From NCBI RefSeq assembly GCF_021735925.1, contig NZ_WMEA01000007.1:1-64000 (forward strand): a stretch of DNA of 64,000 nucleotides, written 5' to 3'. A program made the position numbers and the translations under genes. The notes below the pieces were generated by a model that had not been told where the DNA came from, searched no databases, and worked only from the letters and a program-made list of their open reading frames with translations. Shown here in pieces: positions 45,257 to 54,241 of this stretch (its first letter is position 1; each line of letters begins with the position of its first letter). Source of the stretch: Loktanella sp. M215. GTDB taxonomy: Bacteria > Pseudomonadota > Alphaproteobacteria > Rhodobacterales > Rhodobacteraceae.

Positions 45257-47190
45257 GCGGGCACCGCCATTCTGCGGGTCTTGCGAATCTCGACCGCCAT
45301 GACGGCAAGGCCGCCAAGGACGCCGATGATGTCGGAATAGACCGCGCCGTCGAACATGCCGGCAGGCATCAGCGCCAGCAGGCCGAAGACCGCAAAGAGG
45401 CCGCGCGACAGCGGCGACAGCGCCCGACTGAAGTAGCCCGCGATCGCGGCCGAGACGAGCCAGACGCCGATGACCGCCGTAAATATCGCGATGGCGATGT
45501 CCATCGGCGCGCCGATCATGATGAGCGTCGGCGAGAACACGAAGAGCACTGGGATCACGTAGGCCGACCATCCGAACCGCATCGCCGCCCAGCCCGTCGC
45601 CATGGGCGACGCCTTGGCAATCGCGGCGGCGGCAAAGGCGGCCAATGCGATGGGCGGCGTGATCATCGACATCATGCCGAAGTAAAGGACGTAAAGGTGC
45701 GCTGCAATCGGCTCGATCCCGACCTTGATGAGGGCGGGCGCGACGAGGGCGGCCAACAACACATAGACGCCCAGCGTCGGCAGGCCCATGCCGAGGATGA
45801 TGCAGACGATGGCCGACAGCGCCAGCAGCAGGGGCGCATTGCCGCCGCCGACCTGCACCAGCGCATAGGTCAGATTGAACGACAGACCGGTCACGTTCAG
45901 CACCGCGATGACGATGCCAGAGGCGGCAGAAATCAACAGGATCTCAACGACGCCGTGGCCCGTCTGCGCAAGGGCCGACAGGATGACGCGCCAGCCGGGC
46001 CGCACGCCCCGGTAGCCGATCAGCATGGATGTCGCGATCAGGACCAATGCAGCCCAAAGGGCGGCGCGTTCCGGTTGGTATCCCTGCCAGAACAGCAGAT
46101 AGATCAGGACCCCAAAGGCCAAGGCAAAGTGCGCGCCCAAGGCCACGAGGCGACCGTCGGGGATGTCTTCCTTGGGGATCGCCTTGATCCCCAGCTTTGC
46201 CGCTTCAAGGTCCGCCTGAATGAACAGGGCGACGTAATACAGCAGCGCCGGGACAAGGGCCGCCAGCACGATCGACCCGTAGGGTACCGCCAGGAATTCG
46301 GCCATCAGAAAGGCAGAGGCACCCATGACCGGCGGCATCAGCTGCCCGCCCGTGGACGCGACGGCCTCGATCGCGGCGGCCTTGTGAGCGGGGTAGCCGT
46401 CCCGCTTGATCATCGGGATCGTCACGACCCCGGTGCCCACGACGTTTGCGACCGCCGACCCGCTGATCGACCCGAACAGGCCCGACGCCAGCACGGCGAT
46501 CTTCATCGAACCGCCGCGATACCGGCCCATGCCGATCATCGCCGCGTCCGTGAAAAAGGCGGACCCGCCGGTAATGTTCAGCAGCACGCCGAACAGGATG
46601 AAGGCCACGACGACCGTGGACGCCACCGCCATTGGCAGGCCCAGGATGCCATTCGCATCGACCGCCATGTAGCCGGTCAGCATCTGCCAGTCCTGTGGCC
46701 GCCCCTGCAGGCGCCCCGGCACGATATCGCCGAACAGGGCGTAAAGGATGAAGACCGCGATGATGATGATCAGCGCCCAGCCGGTGGCGCGGCGCAATGC
46801 CTCCAGCGTGGTCAGGATGATGACAAGCCCGGGCAGCCAGATCGCGACTGGCTTGGCAAAAATCATCAGGACAAGTGTCGGGTAATTGACGGCGACGTAG
46901 GCGTAGGCTGCAAAGGCGGCCATGGCCAGTATCAGGTCATGATACGGCACCCGGACCCGCAGCGCCCCTTTGGTCGCGGGCAGGGTCAGGTAGGACAACG
47001 GCAGCACCAGCGCCAGCATCGCCGCAAAGTATTGTTCGGGATAAAGTCCCAACCCAAGATAGCGGTTGAACGAAAAGGCCCATCCGACGGCGATCAGGGT
47101 CATCAGGATCGCCAGCGTATCGGACAGGGGGCGCCAGATCCGGGGCGAAAGCCCGGATCCGGTGTCTTCGGGTTGGGACGTGGTTGCCAT
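45253..47190 (-). CDS. TRAP transporter fused permease (TAXI-type, DctQM)
   Basis: A 645-residue protein with about 17-18 membrane segments, i.e. small and large TRAP subunits fused, as usual in TAXI systems. Marker stretches are GLFGSISGSAVANVVGTGVV, STGGQLMPPVMGASAFLMAEF and GMGLPTLGVYVLLAALVAPAL. It imports an organic acid delivered by the adjacent TAXI receptor, driven by an ion gradient. Eleven bases separate it from the receptor gene. Confidence 0.93.
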   Translation of the reverse strand: MATTSQPEDTGSGLSPRIWRPLSDTLAILMTLIAVGWAFSFNRYLGLGLYPEQYFAAMLALVLPLSYLTLPATKGALRVRVPYHDLILAMAAFAAYAYVAVNYPTLVLMIFAKPVAIWLPGLVIILTTLEALRRATGWALIIIIAVFILYALFGDIVPGRLQGRPQDWQMLTGYMAVDANGILGLPMAVASTVVVAFILFGVLLNITGGSAFFTDAAMIGMGRYRGGSMKIAVLASGLFGSISGSAVANVVGTGVVTIPMIKRDGYPAHKAAAIEAVASTGGQLMPPVMGASAFLMAEFLAVPYGSIVLAALVPALLYYVALFIQADLEAAKLGIKAIPKEDIPDGRLVALGAHFALAFGVLIYLLFWQGYQPERAALWAALVLIATSMLIGYRGVRPGWRVILSALAQTGHGVVEILLISAASGIVIAVLNVTGLSFNLTYALVQVGGGNAPLLLALSAIVCIILGMGLPTLGVYVLLAALVAPALIKVGIEPIAAHLYVLYFGMMSMITPPIALAAFAAAAIAKASPMATGWAAMRFGWSAYVIPVLFVFSPTLIMIGAPMDIAIAIFTAVIGVWLVSAAIAGYFSRALSPLSRGLFAVFGLLALMPAGMFDGAVYSDIIGVLGGLAVMAVEIRKTRRMAVPA

Positions 47191-47201
47191 GGTTCAGCAG
47201 C

Positions 47202-48149
47202 TCACTTCAGGCCGGCTTCGGCAAAGAACTTCAACGCACCGGGGTGATATTCCGCGTTGCCCGGATCGCCCATGATGTCGGCGGGATTGAAGGCCGCCAT
47301 CGGTGCAAAGGTTTCTGTCATCACGGCGGCCTGCTCATAGATCGCCTTGGCCATCTGGTAGACGACCTCGTCCGGGACGTCGGCGTTGGTGAACACAACC
47401 TGCGGGAACGCGATATAGGTGGTGTCTTCCAGCACGCCGGGTGCGGCACCTGCCGCCACTTTGACAAACGACGCGGTGGGCCAGAATTCCCGCGCCGCGG
47501 CCAGATTGGCGTCGGACGGATCGTCGATCCCCAGCGCGCGCAGGCCGCCTACGGACGCATCCGCCTCGCGCACCTTGCCGGCGCCGTTGGCAAAGATGAA
47601 ACCCGCGACGTCGCCGGCCATGAAGGCATCGGCCCCCGCCACGACGGAGGCGACCGACACCTGTTCCACGTCGTCGCGGGTCAGACCCGCCGTGGCATAG
47701 ATCGCGGACAGCTGCGGCAGGATCGTGTTCTGCGCGGTGTAGCCGTCAGTCATGCGTTGCCCCTTCAGGTCCGCGACCGACATGATGTCGCTGTCGGCGC
47801 GCACGAAGATCGCCTCGATCAGCGGTTGCAGGGTGGCGACGATCCGCAGGTTCGGGTTCTGAACGCCGTTCCACCATTCGGCCCCGCTGATCGCGTAGTC
47901 GACCTCTTGCAGGTTCGACACGCCGAATTCGATGCCGCCCGAATTGACGAAGGGGATGTACTGGTTCGGGCTGGTCGCGGGCTGGATCGTGGTGTTCAGC
48001 CCTTCTGCATTGGCCGCATTGGCGACCGCCGTGCCGATGTTGTGGAACAGCGATCCGGGGTTGCTGGTGGCGATGCCGACGTTCTGGGCGCTGGCCGCCG
48101 TGGCCAGCAGTGCGGTCGCGAAAGTCGCCGAAGCGATGTAGTGACGCAT
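47202..48149 (-). CDS. TRAP transporter TAXI-family solute receptor
   Basis: A 315-residue periplasmic receptor. The signal peptide (YIASATFATALLATAASAQN) is followed by VGIATSNPGSLFHNIGTAVA, the TAXI-type start, and later FGVSNLQEVDYAISG and DLKGQRMTDGYTAQ. First gene of the operon receptor-permease-iclR-amidohydrolase-(ALDH)-monooxygenase. The ligand is probably the aromatic or related acid handled by those enzymes. Confidence 0.92.
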   Translation of the reverse strand: MRHYIASATFATALLATAASAQNVGIATSNPGSLFHNIGTAVANAANAEGLNTTIQPATSPNQYIPFVNSGGIEFGVSNLQEVDYAISGAEWWNGVQNPNLRIVATLQPLIEAIFVRADSDIMSVADLKGQRMTDGYTAQNTILPQLSAIYATAGLTRDDVEQVSVASVVAGADAFMAGDVAGFIFANGAGKVREADASVGGLRALGIDDPSDANLAAAREFWPTASFVKVAAGAAPGVLEDTTYIAFPQVVFTNADVPDEVVYQMAKAIYEQAAVMTETFAPMAAFNPADIMGDPGNAEYHPGALKFFAEAGLK

Positions 48150-48197
48150 GTTTACTTCCTCCCTGAAGCCGTCACTCCCCTCCCGAGAGTGACAAAT

Positions 48198-48214
48198 ATC
48201 TCATTAAATGAGAT
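48198..48214. promoter_or_regulatory. Palindromic operator in the TRAP/TPP-enzyme divergent promoter
   Basis: ATCTCAT-TAA-ATGAGAT, a perfect 7-bp inverted repeat with 3-nt spacer, lies 48 bp from the receptor start and 80 bp from the TPP-enzyme start. An outer TCCCGA/TCGGGA pair (48181-48186, 48215-48220) flanks it. It is the likely target of the IclR regulator in this locus. Confidence 0.65.
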
Positions 48215-48294
48215 TCGGGATTAATTTGGCCTTGATGGCACCGCATGACAAGCACAATCTAGCGGCACGCATACGGATGCGGAGGAGGACCACC

Positions 48295-50001
48295 ATGACA
48301 TCACCGGCAAGCCCGGATCCCCGGACAGGGGCAGAGGCGCTTTTGATCGGGTTGAAATCCAGCGGCGTGGACTACATGTTCGCGAACGCCGGCACGGACT
48401 TTCCCCCGGTAATCGAGGCGCTGGCGACCCTGCCGCCCTCAGCCGTCCCGGTGCCGGTCACCGCCCCGCATGAGACGGCGGCAGTGGCGATGGCACATGG
48501 CTTCTACCTTGTCACCGGGCGGCCGCAGTCGGTGATGGTGCACGTGAACGTGGGCCTTGCGAATGCGGTGATGGGCGTCCTGAACGCCGCGTCCGACAAC
48601 GTGCCGCTTGTCATGATGTCCGGACGCACGCCGCTGACCGAGGTCGGGCGTGCAGGGGGGCGCGTCTCTCCGATCCAGTACGGGCAGGAAATGTTCGACC
48701 AGACCGCGCTGGTGCGCGAAGCGGTCAAGTTTGACTACGAAATGCGCTATCCCGAACAGGGCGGCCCGCTGGCGGCGCGTGCAGTATCCATCGCGATGTC
48801 CGAACCGCGCGGTCCCGTCTACCTGAGCCTGCCACGCGAACCGTTGACCGCGCAGATCGGCGCGCGAGTCGGCGATTCATCGGCACGGCCCGCCGCCGTG
48901 GTCGCCAGCCCCGATGCCGGGGCGGTGGCAGAGGCCGCGCGGCTTCTGGACGGGGCAGAGCGGCCTCTTGTCATCTGCCAGCGCGGCGATACGGACGGCC
49001 GACTTGCTGCGGCGTTGTCCGCTCTGGGCATGCGGCACGGGATTGGCACTGTCGAGCCCTTCGTCGTGCGCAATCTGATGGCATCCGACGATCCGGCGGC
49101 GCTTGGGTATGCGCCGGGGCTGTCGCAGGACGCGGACGTCATCCTCGTCGTCGATTCCGGCGTGCCGTGGATCGCGGCGCTGCATGCGCCCGGCCCGGAC
49201 GCGAAGGTGATCCACATCGGGACGGACCCGCAGTTCACCCGCATGCCGATACGCGGCTATCCCGCCGCACTCTCTATCACGGGCGATCCGGCTGCCACCA
49301 TGTCCGCCATCGCGGATGCGATGAGCACGTCTGACGATGCGCGTTCAAAACGTCAGACCGATCTGACAGACCGCAGCCGGACACGCCGTGCAGCGATGGA
49401 CCGCACGGTCGACACCGCCCGCGCCGCCGACCCGATGGGGGCCGAGTGGCTGAGCCGGTGCCTGTCTGACGTCATGGACGACGATGCCGTGATTTTCAGC
49501 GAACTGGGCCTCGTGCCCGGCGCGATGCAGCTCAAGGGGCCGAACCGGCTGTTCTCCAATCCTCATTCCGGCGGCCTTGGCTGGGCCTTCGGGGCGGCGC
49601 TGGGGGCGCAACTTGCGCGCCCCGGGAAGCTGACGATCGCGGCGATGGGGGACGGGTCCTACATCTTTGCCAACCCGGTCGCGTGCCATCAGATCGCCGA
49701 GGCGCTGGCTTTGCCGGTCCTTGTCATCGTCAAGAACAATGGCATGTGGAACGCGGTACGACGTTCGGTTGTGGGTGGCTATCCAGAAGGTGCTGCGGTC
49801 AAGGCCAACATCATGCCGTTGACGTCGCTATCGCCCGTGCCCGACTTTGTGCAGATCGCGCGCGCAAGCCGGGCGCATGCAGAGCGGGTGACACTGGCCG
49901 AAGACCTGCCGGCCGCATTGGCACGCGCCCTGTCGGCGATCCGCGAGGAGGGTCGGGCCGCCTTGCTGGATGTGCAGGTCGCCGTGTCGGAGGCCCACTG
50001 A
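48295..50001 (+). CDS. Thiamine diphosphate-dependent enzyme (acetolactate synthase/benzoylformate decarboxylase-like)
   Basis: A 568-residue three-domain TPP enzyme. The cofactor-activating Glu is in PHETAAVAMAHGFYLV. The C-terminal TPP motif is MGDGSYIFANPVACHQIAEA with VIVKNN. It is a family-level match to decarboxylases and carboligases of 2-oxo acids; the specific reaction cannot be read. GGAGGAGG precedes ATG 48295, and the upstream in-frame ATG at 48208 lies inside the operator. Divergent from the TRAP operon and 0 bp from the TauE-like gene. Confidence 0.9.
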   Translation: MTSPASPDPRTGAEALLIGLKSSGVDYMFANAGTDFPPVIEALATLPPSAVPVPVTAPHETAAVAMAHGFYLVTGRPQSVMVHVNVGLANAVMGVLNAASDNVPLVMMSGRTPLTEVGRAGGRVSPIQYGQEMFDQTALVREAVKFDYEMRYPEQGGPLAARAVSIAMSEPRGPVYLSLPREPLTAQIGARVGDSSARPAAVVASPDAGAVAEAARLLDGAERPLVICQRGDTDGRLAAALSALGMRHGIGTVEPFVVRNLMASDDPAALGYAPGLSQDADVILVVDSGVPWIAALHAPGPDAKVIHIGTDPQFTRMPIRGYPAALSITGDPAATMSAIADAMSTSDDARSKRQTDLTDRSRTRRAAMDRTVDTARAADPMGAEWLSRCLSDVMDDDAVIFSELGLVPGAMQLKGPNRLFSNPHSGGLGWAFGAALGAQLARPGKLTIAAMGDGSYIFANPVACHQIAEALALPVLVIVKNNGMWNAVRRSVVGGYPEGAAVKANIMPLTSLSPVPDFVQIARASRAHAERVTLAEDLPAALARALSAIREEGRAALLDVQVAVSEAH

Positions 50002-50745
50002 ATGACGATGTCGCCCGACGTCTGGCTGCATCTGGCGCTTTGCGTCGGCGCGCTGGTCATCGGCGGTGTCTTGAAGGGGGCGACCGGGGCAGGGGCACCG
50101 ATTGTGGCCGTGCCGGTGATTTCGCTGTTCTACGGCGTCCAGACGGCCATCGTGGCGATGATGGTGTCGAACCTGCTGTCGAATGTGGTGCAGGGCTGGC
50201 GCTATCGCGCGGACGTGCCGACCGGACCTTTTGCTTGGGTCTTTGCCGGCGGCGGTCTGGCCGGAGCGGCACTGGGCACGGTGATGCTGGCACGTGTGTC
50301 ACCACAGATCCTGCTGAACACGATGGCGGTGATGATCGTTGCCTACATCCTGTTCCGCCTGCTGCGCCCGGACTGGGCTTTGTCGCGGAGGGCTGCGGGG
50401 CGGCTTGCCTTGCCGGTTGGTGCGATTGGCGGGCTGTTGCAGGGGGCGACGGGGATCAGCGCGCCGGTCTCGATCAGCTTCGTCAACGCCTTGCGCATGT
50501 CGCGCGCCGCCTTCATCGCGACCATTTCACTGTTCTTTAGCGCGATGACGCTGGCGCAGATCCCGTTTCTGGTGGGGTACGGCATCCTGACATGGCACGG
50601 GCTGGTCATCAGCACCGGCGCGTTCCTTGTCATCCTGGCCGCGATGCCGTTGGGAGAGGCGTTGGCCCTGCGGCTGTCGGCGGCTGTCTTTGACCGGCTG
50701 ATCCTCGTCCTGTTGGCCGTCATCGCGCTGAACATCTTTCTTTGA
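50002..50745 (+). CDS. TauE/SafE-family membrane permease
   Basis: A 247-residue protein with about seven to eight hydrophobic segments. It has the internal two-fold TauE repeat: GGVLKGATGAGAPIVAVPVI in the first half and GGLLQGATGISAPVSISFVN in the second. The family exports sulfite, sulfoacetate or other organic anions. It begins directly after the TPP-enzyme stop, so it may export a product or import a co-substrate of that pathway. Confidence 0.9.
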   Translation: MTMSPDVWLHLALCVGALVIGGVLKGATGAGAPIVAVPVISLFYGVQTAIVAMMVSNLLSNVVQGWRYRADVPTGPFAWVFAGGGLAGAALGTVMLARVSPQILLNTMAVMIVAYILFRLLRPDWALSRRAAGRLALPVGAIGGLLQGATGISAPVSISFVNALRMSRAAFIATISLFFSAMTLAQIPFLVGYGILTWHGLVISTGAFLVILAAMPLGEALALRLSAAVFDRLILVLLAVIALNIFL

Positions 50746-51031
50746 GCCCGATGCTGACGTCAGGCACCTCCCAGTCCAGACCTGTCAGCTGCTAGAGGCT
50801 AGCACGACGCCCGTCGTCTGCCCACGCGCCGCCCCGACAAACTTTTCTGGTCAGTATGTCTGAGCGGTGGCGCCACTGTGGGGTGTCGTTTGCGGGAGCG
50901 TGTGGATTCCTACGCTAAACCGACTGCGGCCGTTCGAGCGAGGGGCGGCGAAGAGCTTAATTGACGTGATGCGGCATGGTTTACCAATGTCCGCTTTGAG
51001 AATCTAAAAGAATGTGATCAGGGCACTAGAG
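50746..51031. other. Spacer left of the IS3 element, no gene seen
   Basis: Together with the IS left end it makes a 350-bp stretch before orfA. I see no conserved frame and no trace of the missing 5' part of the ABC ATPase that is truncated on the other side of the IS. Confidence 0.5.
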
Positions 51032-51094
51032 TGCCCCCACTGAAGTGGTCCACCTTTTGGGATAGAATTATCCCGTTTTCATGAGGACGACGAG

Positions 51095-51373
51095 ATGGGT
51101 GGCAAGCGAGAGAAGCCCGAGGATATCGTGCTGAAGCTGCGACAAGTTGAAGTGCTGCAAGGGCAAGGCAAATCGGTTCAGGAGGCCGTGCGGCAGATCG
51201 GTGTCACGGTTCAGACCTACTATCGGTGGCGCAAGGAGTATGGCGGCATGAGCCGGGATCAGCTCAAGCGGCTGAAAGAGCTGGAGGCCGAGAATAGCAG
51301 ACTCAGACGTGCTGTCTCGGATCTGACGTTGGATAAGATGATCCTGGCCGAGGCTGCACGGGGAAACTACTGA
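51095..51373 (+). CDS. IS3-family transposase OrfA
   Basis: A 92-residue helix-turn-helix protein (SVQEAVRQIGVTVQTYYRWR) with a leucine-zipper-like C-terminus (KRLKELEAENSRLRRAVSDL, then TLDKMIL). Typical OrfA of the IS3 family, normally fused to OrfB by frameshifting. It appears intact, but its OrfB partner is destroyed. Confidence 0.88.
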   Translation: MGGKREKPEDIVLKLRQVEVLQGQGKSVQEAVRQIGVTVQTYYRWRKEYGGMSRDQLKRLKELEAENSRLRRAVSDLTLDKMILAEAARGNY

Positions 51374-52180
51374 GCCCTTCTCGCCGCAGGCAGTGCATTG
51401 ATCATGTGCGGCAAACCCTCAGTGTATCGGAGCGCCGGGTTTGCCGCACATTGGGTCAGCATCGCTCGACGTAAGCCGCAAGGTGCCCTGTGGTCTGCCG
51501 GACGAAGCCCGGCTGACCGAGGACATCACCGCGTTGGCCGAAGAGTTTGGCCGCTATGGATATCGCATGGTCGTCATTGTTGCGCCATTGGTCCGAGCGA
51601 CAATGACGACGGGACTGCTGAACAACAGTGGCTGGCATGTGAACCATAAAAGGGTCGACCGGATCTGGCGGCAGGAAGGGCGTGAGGCGTCCCACAAAAG
51701 CAGCCCAAGAAAGGTCGGATTTGGCTGAATGATGGCTCCTGCGTCCGGCTCCGACCCGAGCGTCCGAACCATGTCTGGTCCTATGACTTTGTCCAGGACC
51801 GGACCCACGACGGGCGAGTCTTCCGCACGCTCAACATCATCGAAGAGTTCACGAAGGAGGCGCTGGTGATCCGGGTCAAACGCAGGCTCAATTCAACGGA
51901 TGTGGTCGACGCCTTGACTGATCTGTTCATGCCTCACGCGGTCCGCCGGAATACATAAGGTCGGACAACGTCCTAGCTCGGGAACAAAACGCTGTTTAGG
52001 GCGTCAGATCACATGGCATCCGAGCTACCGGATACCTTTTGAATTGTTGCCCAGGCGGGCTCCGCCGTCAAGAAGTGGTCTCTCCCATAGCAAATACAGG
52101 GTCGGCCACGATGCCGCCCTCACCGTCCTTAAGACGAGATCCTAAATCCCAAGCGGAAGGCCCGAACATTATCTACGAGG

Positions 52181-53464
52181 TCAGGAACCTGCCTCCACGG
52201 CTCTACAGAGAGGGGTCCTTCCGCCTGGGCTCGTCCCCTCGAAGAAGGGACGATAGGGTTCGCCGGATTTGATCACGGCGTGAATGGTGCGGGCCATCTT
52301 TGCGGCGATGGCTGTGTAAGCCTTGCGGCGCAAATCCGGGTTGTGACGATCTTGCGCAATGTAACGCTCGAACTTGTCGCGGAAGCTGTTGGCCTTCTTC
52401 ATGACCGCCGTCTGCCCTGCAAGCCACAAAGTGCGGCGCAAACGGGCGTTGCCGTATTTGGAGATCTTGCTTCGACCGCGGAACATGCCGGACTGGACGG
52501 TTGCCAGATCCATGCCGCAAAACTTCAGAAACTGCCGGTGATGACGGAAGCGGCGCAGGTCACCGGTCTCGGCCAGGATCGTCAGGGCGTTGATCGGCCC
52601 GATGCCGGGAATGGTGCGCAGCAGCAGGTAATCGGGACGATCGCCGAGCAGTTCGACGGCACGGCCTTCGATGGCATTGCGTTGGCGGATCAGGCTTCTG
52701 CCTTCGGCCAGCATCATGCGGAACATCCTGATGGCGTCAGAATCCGGCGACACGGGCAGCCCCGCGGAAGTCTTCGCCGTCTCGTAAATATCTGACAACA
52801 TGAGGGTCTTCTCGACCTTGCGTCCAACCACTTCCCAGGCCGCCTTGGTGAACTCATCCTTGGTCAGGGCAGATATCATGTGTGGAGACGGGAACATCTC
52901 GAGGAAGGCCAGGAACCAGTCGGTGCGCGAGCTGCGGTGGAAGCGGTCGGCCTCGGGAAAATAAAGTGGCAGATAGTGGGTCAAAATCCGATGCCACAGC
53001 TCGGTCTTGGACCGCGACACCGCATCATGAGTCTTGGACAATTCCTGAATGTCATTCGTACCGGCGACCATCGGGTCCTGGAAGATCTGCACCGCGCCGA
53101 TTTGCAGCATGTGCAAGATGACTTGCGCATCCTTCGGATCATTCTTGTCCCAGCTGTTGTGCAGCGCCTCGCGTGTGCGGGCGAGGGCGACCGAGGATAC
53201 CAGCTTCAGGTCGAACCCGGCGACGCCGAGATGATACATCAGCACACGGTGATAGTTGCCGGTGGCCTCAAACCCGATCCGGACCGGCAGGCCATATTCC
53301 CGCAAGATCGCGATCAGGCGCATGAAGTCGTCGGTGGAATTGGTGATCGTCATGCGCCGCCGCCGCGTCTTGCCCGGGACGGCAATCAGCACCTCGTGCC
53401 GGTGTTTGGAAATGTCGATGCCTACCAGAACGCGGGCATCCGAAGTATGTTCAACCTTGGCCAT
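52181..53464 (-). CDS. IS110-family transposase
   Basis: A 427-residue DEDD recombinase. The RuvC-like N-terminal domain shows GIDISKHRHEVLIAVPGKT, FEATGNYHRVLMYHL and DKNDPKDAQVILHM. The C-terminal transposase domain shows LRTIPGIGPINALTILAETG, FCGMDLATVQSGMFRGRSK and NARLRRTLWLAG with its conserved Ser region. ATG 53464 (MAKVEHTSD) was preferred to the longer frame from 53581, which runs through the upstream hairpin. Appears intact and possibly active. Confidence 0.93.
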   Translation of the reverse strand: MAKVEHTSDARVLVGIDISKHRHEVLIAVPGKTRRRRMTITNSTDDFMRLIAILREYGLPVRIGFEATGNYHRVLMYHLGVAGFDLKLVSSVALARTREALHNSWDKNDPKDAQVILHMLQIGAVQIFQDPMVAGTNDIQELSKTHDAVSRSKTELWHRILTHYLPLYFPEADRFHRSSRTDWFLAFLEMFPSPHMISALTKDEFTKAAWEVVGRKVEKTLMLSDIYETAKTSAGLPVSPDSDAIRMFRMMLAEGRSLIRQRNAIEGRAVELLGDRPDYLLLRTIPGIGPINALTILAETGDLRRFRHHRQFLKFCGMDLATVQSGMFRGRSKISKYGNARLRRTLWLAGQTAVMKKANSFRDKFERYIAQDRHNPDLRRKAYTAIAAKMARTIHAVIKSGEPYRPFFEGTSPGGRTPLCRAVEAGS

Positions 53465-53518
53465 GGCCGGTCTCCTCTGTGGTGTGGTTCGCAAAACCAC
53501 CATAGAGACCCGAGACCC

Positions 53519-53570
53519 GGTTATGGCCGCCTGCTGCGCAATTTTGGAGGCTGCGCAGGCGGCCATAACC
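53519..53570 (-). ncRNA. Stem-loop in IS110 leader, candidate part of a bridge RNA
   Basis: GGTTATGGCCGCCTG (53519-53533) and CAGGCGGCCATAACC (53556-53570) form a perfect 15-bp stem enclosing 22 nt, in the non-coding part just upstream of the transposase start. IS110-group elements encode a structured bridge RNA in this position. I infer a candidate only; the stem could also be an end-specific structure or limit translation. Confidence 0.45.
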
Positions 53571-53923
53571 TTGAACGGCACTTCATTCCCAACATGCTAT
53601 GGCGCAGAATTTATTGCCAAGAAGGTGCGTGCCTGGATCGGTGCCGTGGGCGCGAAAACCGCGTTCATCACACCTGGCTCACCGTGGGAGAACGGCTACT
53701 GCGAGAGCTTCAACGCCCGTTTCCGGGATGAGCTGCTCAACGGCGAGGTCTTCACCACGTTACGAGAGGCCCAGATCCTGATCGAACGCTGGCGTCGTCA
53801 CTACAACACGGTCAGGCCACACAGCGCTTTGGGATACCGGCCGCCGGCGCCCAAGAGCATCGTCCCGATAGACCAAAGACCGACCATGCACTAACATTCA
53901 AAATGGGCCACTCGATGGGGGCA

Positions 53924-54241
53924 CTCCAGGCCCTCGCGCGCGCACTTTTTGAGGATCGTCCCATCGTGTTTCTGGACGAGCCGTTTTCAGCCCTTGATGC
54001 AGGCACACGGGCCGACATGCAGGAACTGGCGACCGACGTTTTGAATGACCGTACCGTTTTATTGGTCACCCATGATCCTGCCGAAGCCGCACGTTTGGCG
54101 CATCAGATTACCATCATGTCAGCGCAAGAGACGCAAAACTGGCCAGTCCCTGAATCCGCAGCTCCTAGAGACATCAACGCGGCGGAAACACTCGCATGTC
54201 AGGCCCAGTTGCTTGCGTATTTGCGAGGGACTGCCGCATGA
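53924..54241 (+). pseudogene. Truncated ABC transporter ATP-binding protein (ThiZ-like)
   Basis: Only the C-terminal part of an ABC ATPase is left, joined directly to the IS3 right end. Walker B IVFLDEPFSALDAGTRADMQ and H-loop LLVTHDPAEAARLAHQI are present. Walker A, the Q-loop and most of the signature motif are missing. DEPFSALD plus AEAARL resembles the ATPase of thiamine-precursor or taurine/nitrate-type importers. An ATG in the IS end (53903) could drive a short product, but it could not hydrolyse ATP. It overlaps the permease gene by 4 nt. Confidence 0.82.

Larger units (their letters stand above)
51971..53601 (-). mobile_element. IS110-family insertion nested in the IS3 element
   Basis: Limits are deduced from the point where IS3 OrfB coding stops (51970) and resumes (53602), with one base ambiguous. 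The insert is about 1.63 kb. It has one transposase gene, 210 bp of non-coding sequence downstream of it and 137 bp upstream. No terminal inverted repeats or target duplication are obvious, as expected for this family. Confidence 0.85.
51374..53895 (+). pseudogene. IS3-family transposase OrfB, frameshifted and split
   Basis: Left part (51374-51970): SVSERRVCRTLGQHRST, a frame change near 51473, EDITALAEEFGRYGYRM with a short aberrant insertion, then WLNDGSCVRLRPERPNHVWS with the catalytic Asp in YDFVQDRTHDG, and another shift near 51930. Right part (53602-53895): AEFIAKKVRAWIGAVGAK, PGSPWENGYCESFNARFRDE with the catalytic Glu, and HSALGYRPPAPKS. Joining GACAACG (left) to GCGCAGAAT (right) restores DNGAEF, which locates the IS110 insertion. 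Non-functional. Confidence 0.88.
51032..53923 (+). mobile_element. IS3-family element interrupted by an IS110-family element
   Basis: Left end TGCCCCCACTGAAGTGGTCC and right end, read on the other strand, TGCCCCCATCGAGTGGCCC give imperfect inverted repeats starting with TG and ending CA. The two outer ends extend as GAG...CTC. The element carries orfA, a broken orfB whose 3' part reappears at 53602, and a nested insertion. No target-site duplication is visible, which fits a deletion next to the element. Confidence 0.85.

Noticed and set aside
45697..47247. 516-residue plus-strand open frame opposite the TRAP permease
   Set aside because: Gln/Asp/Arg-rich, as expected for the complement of a membrane protein; no domain.
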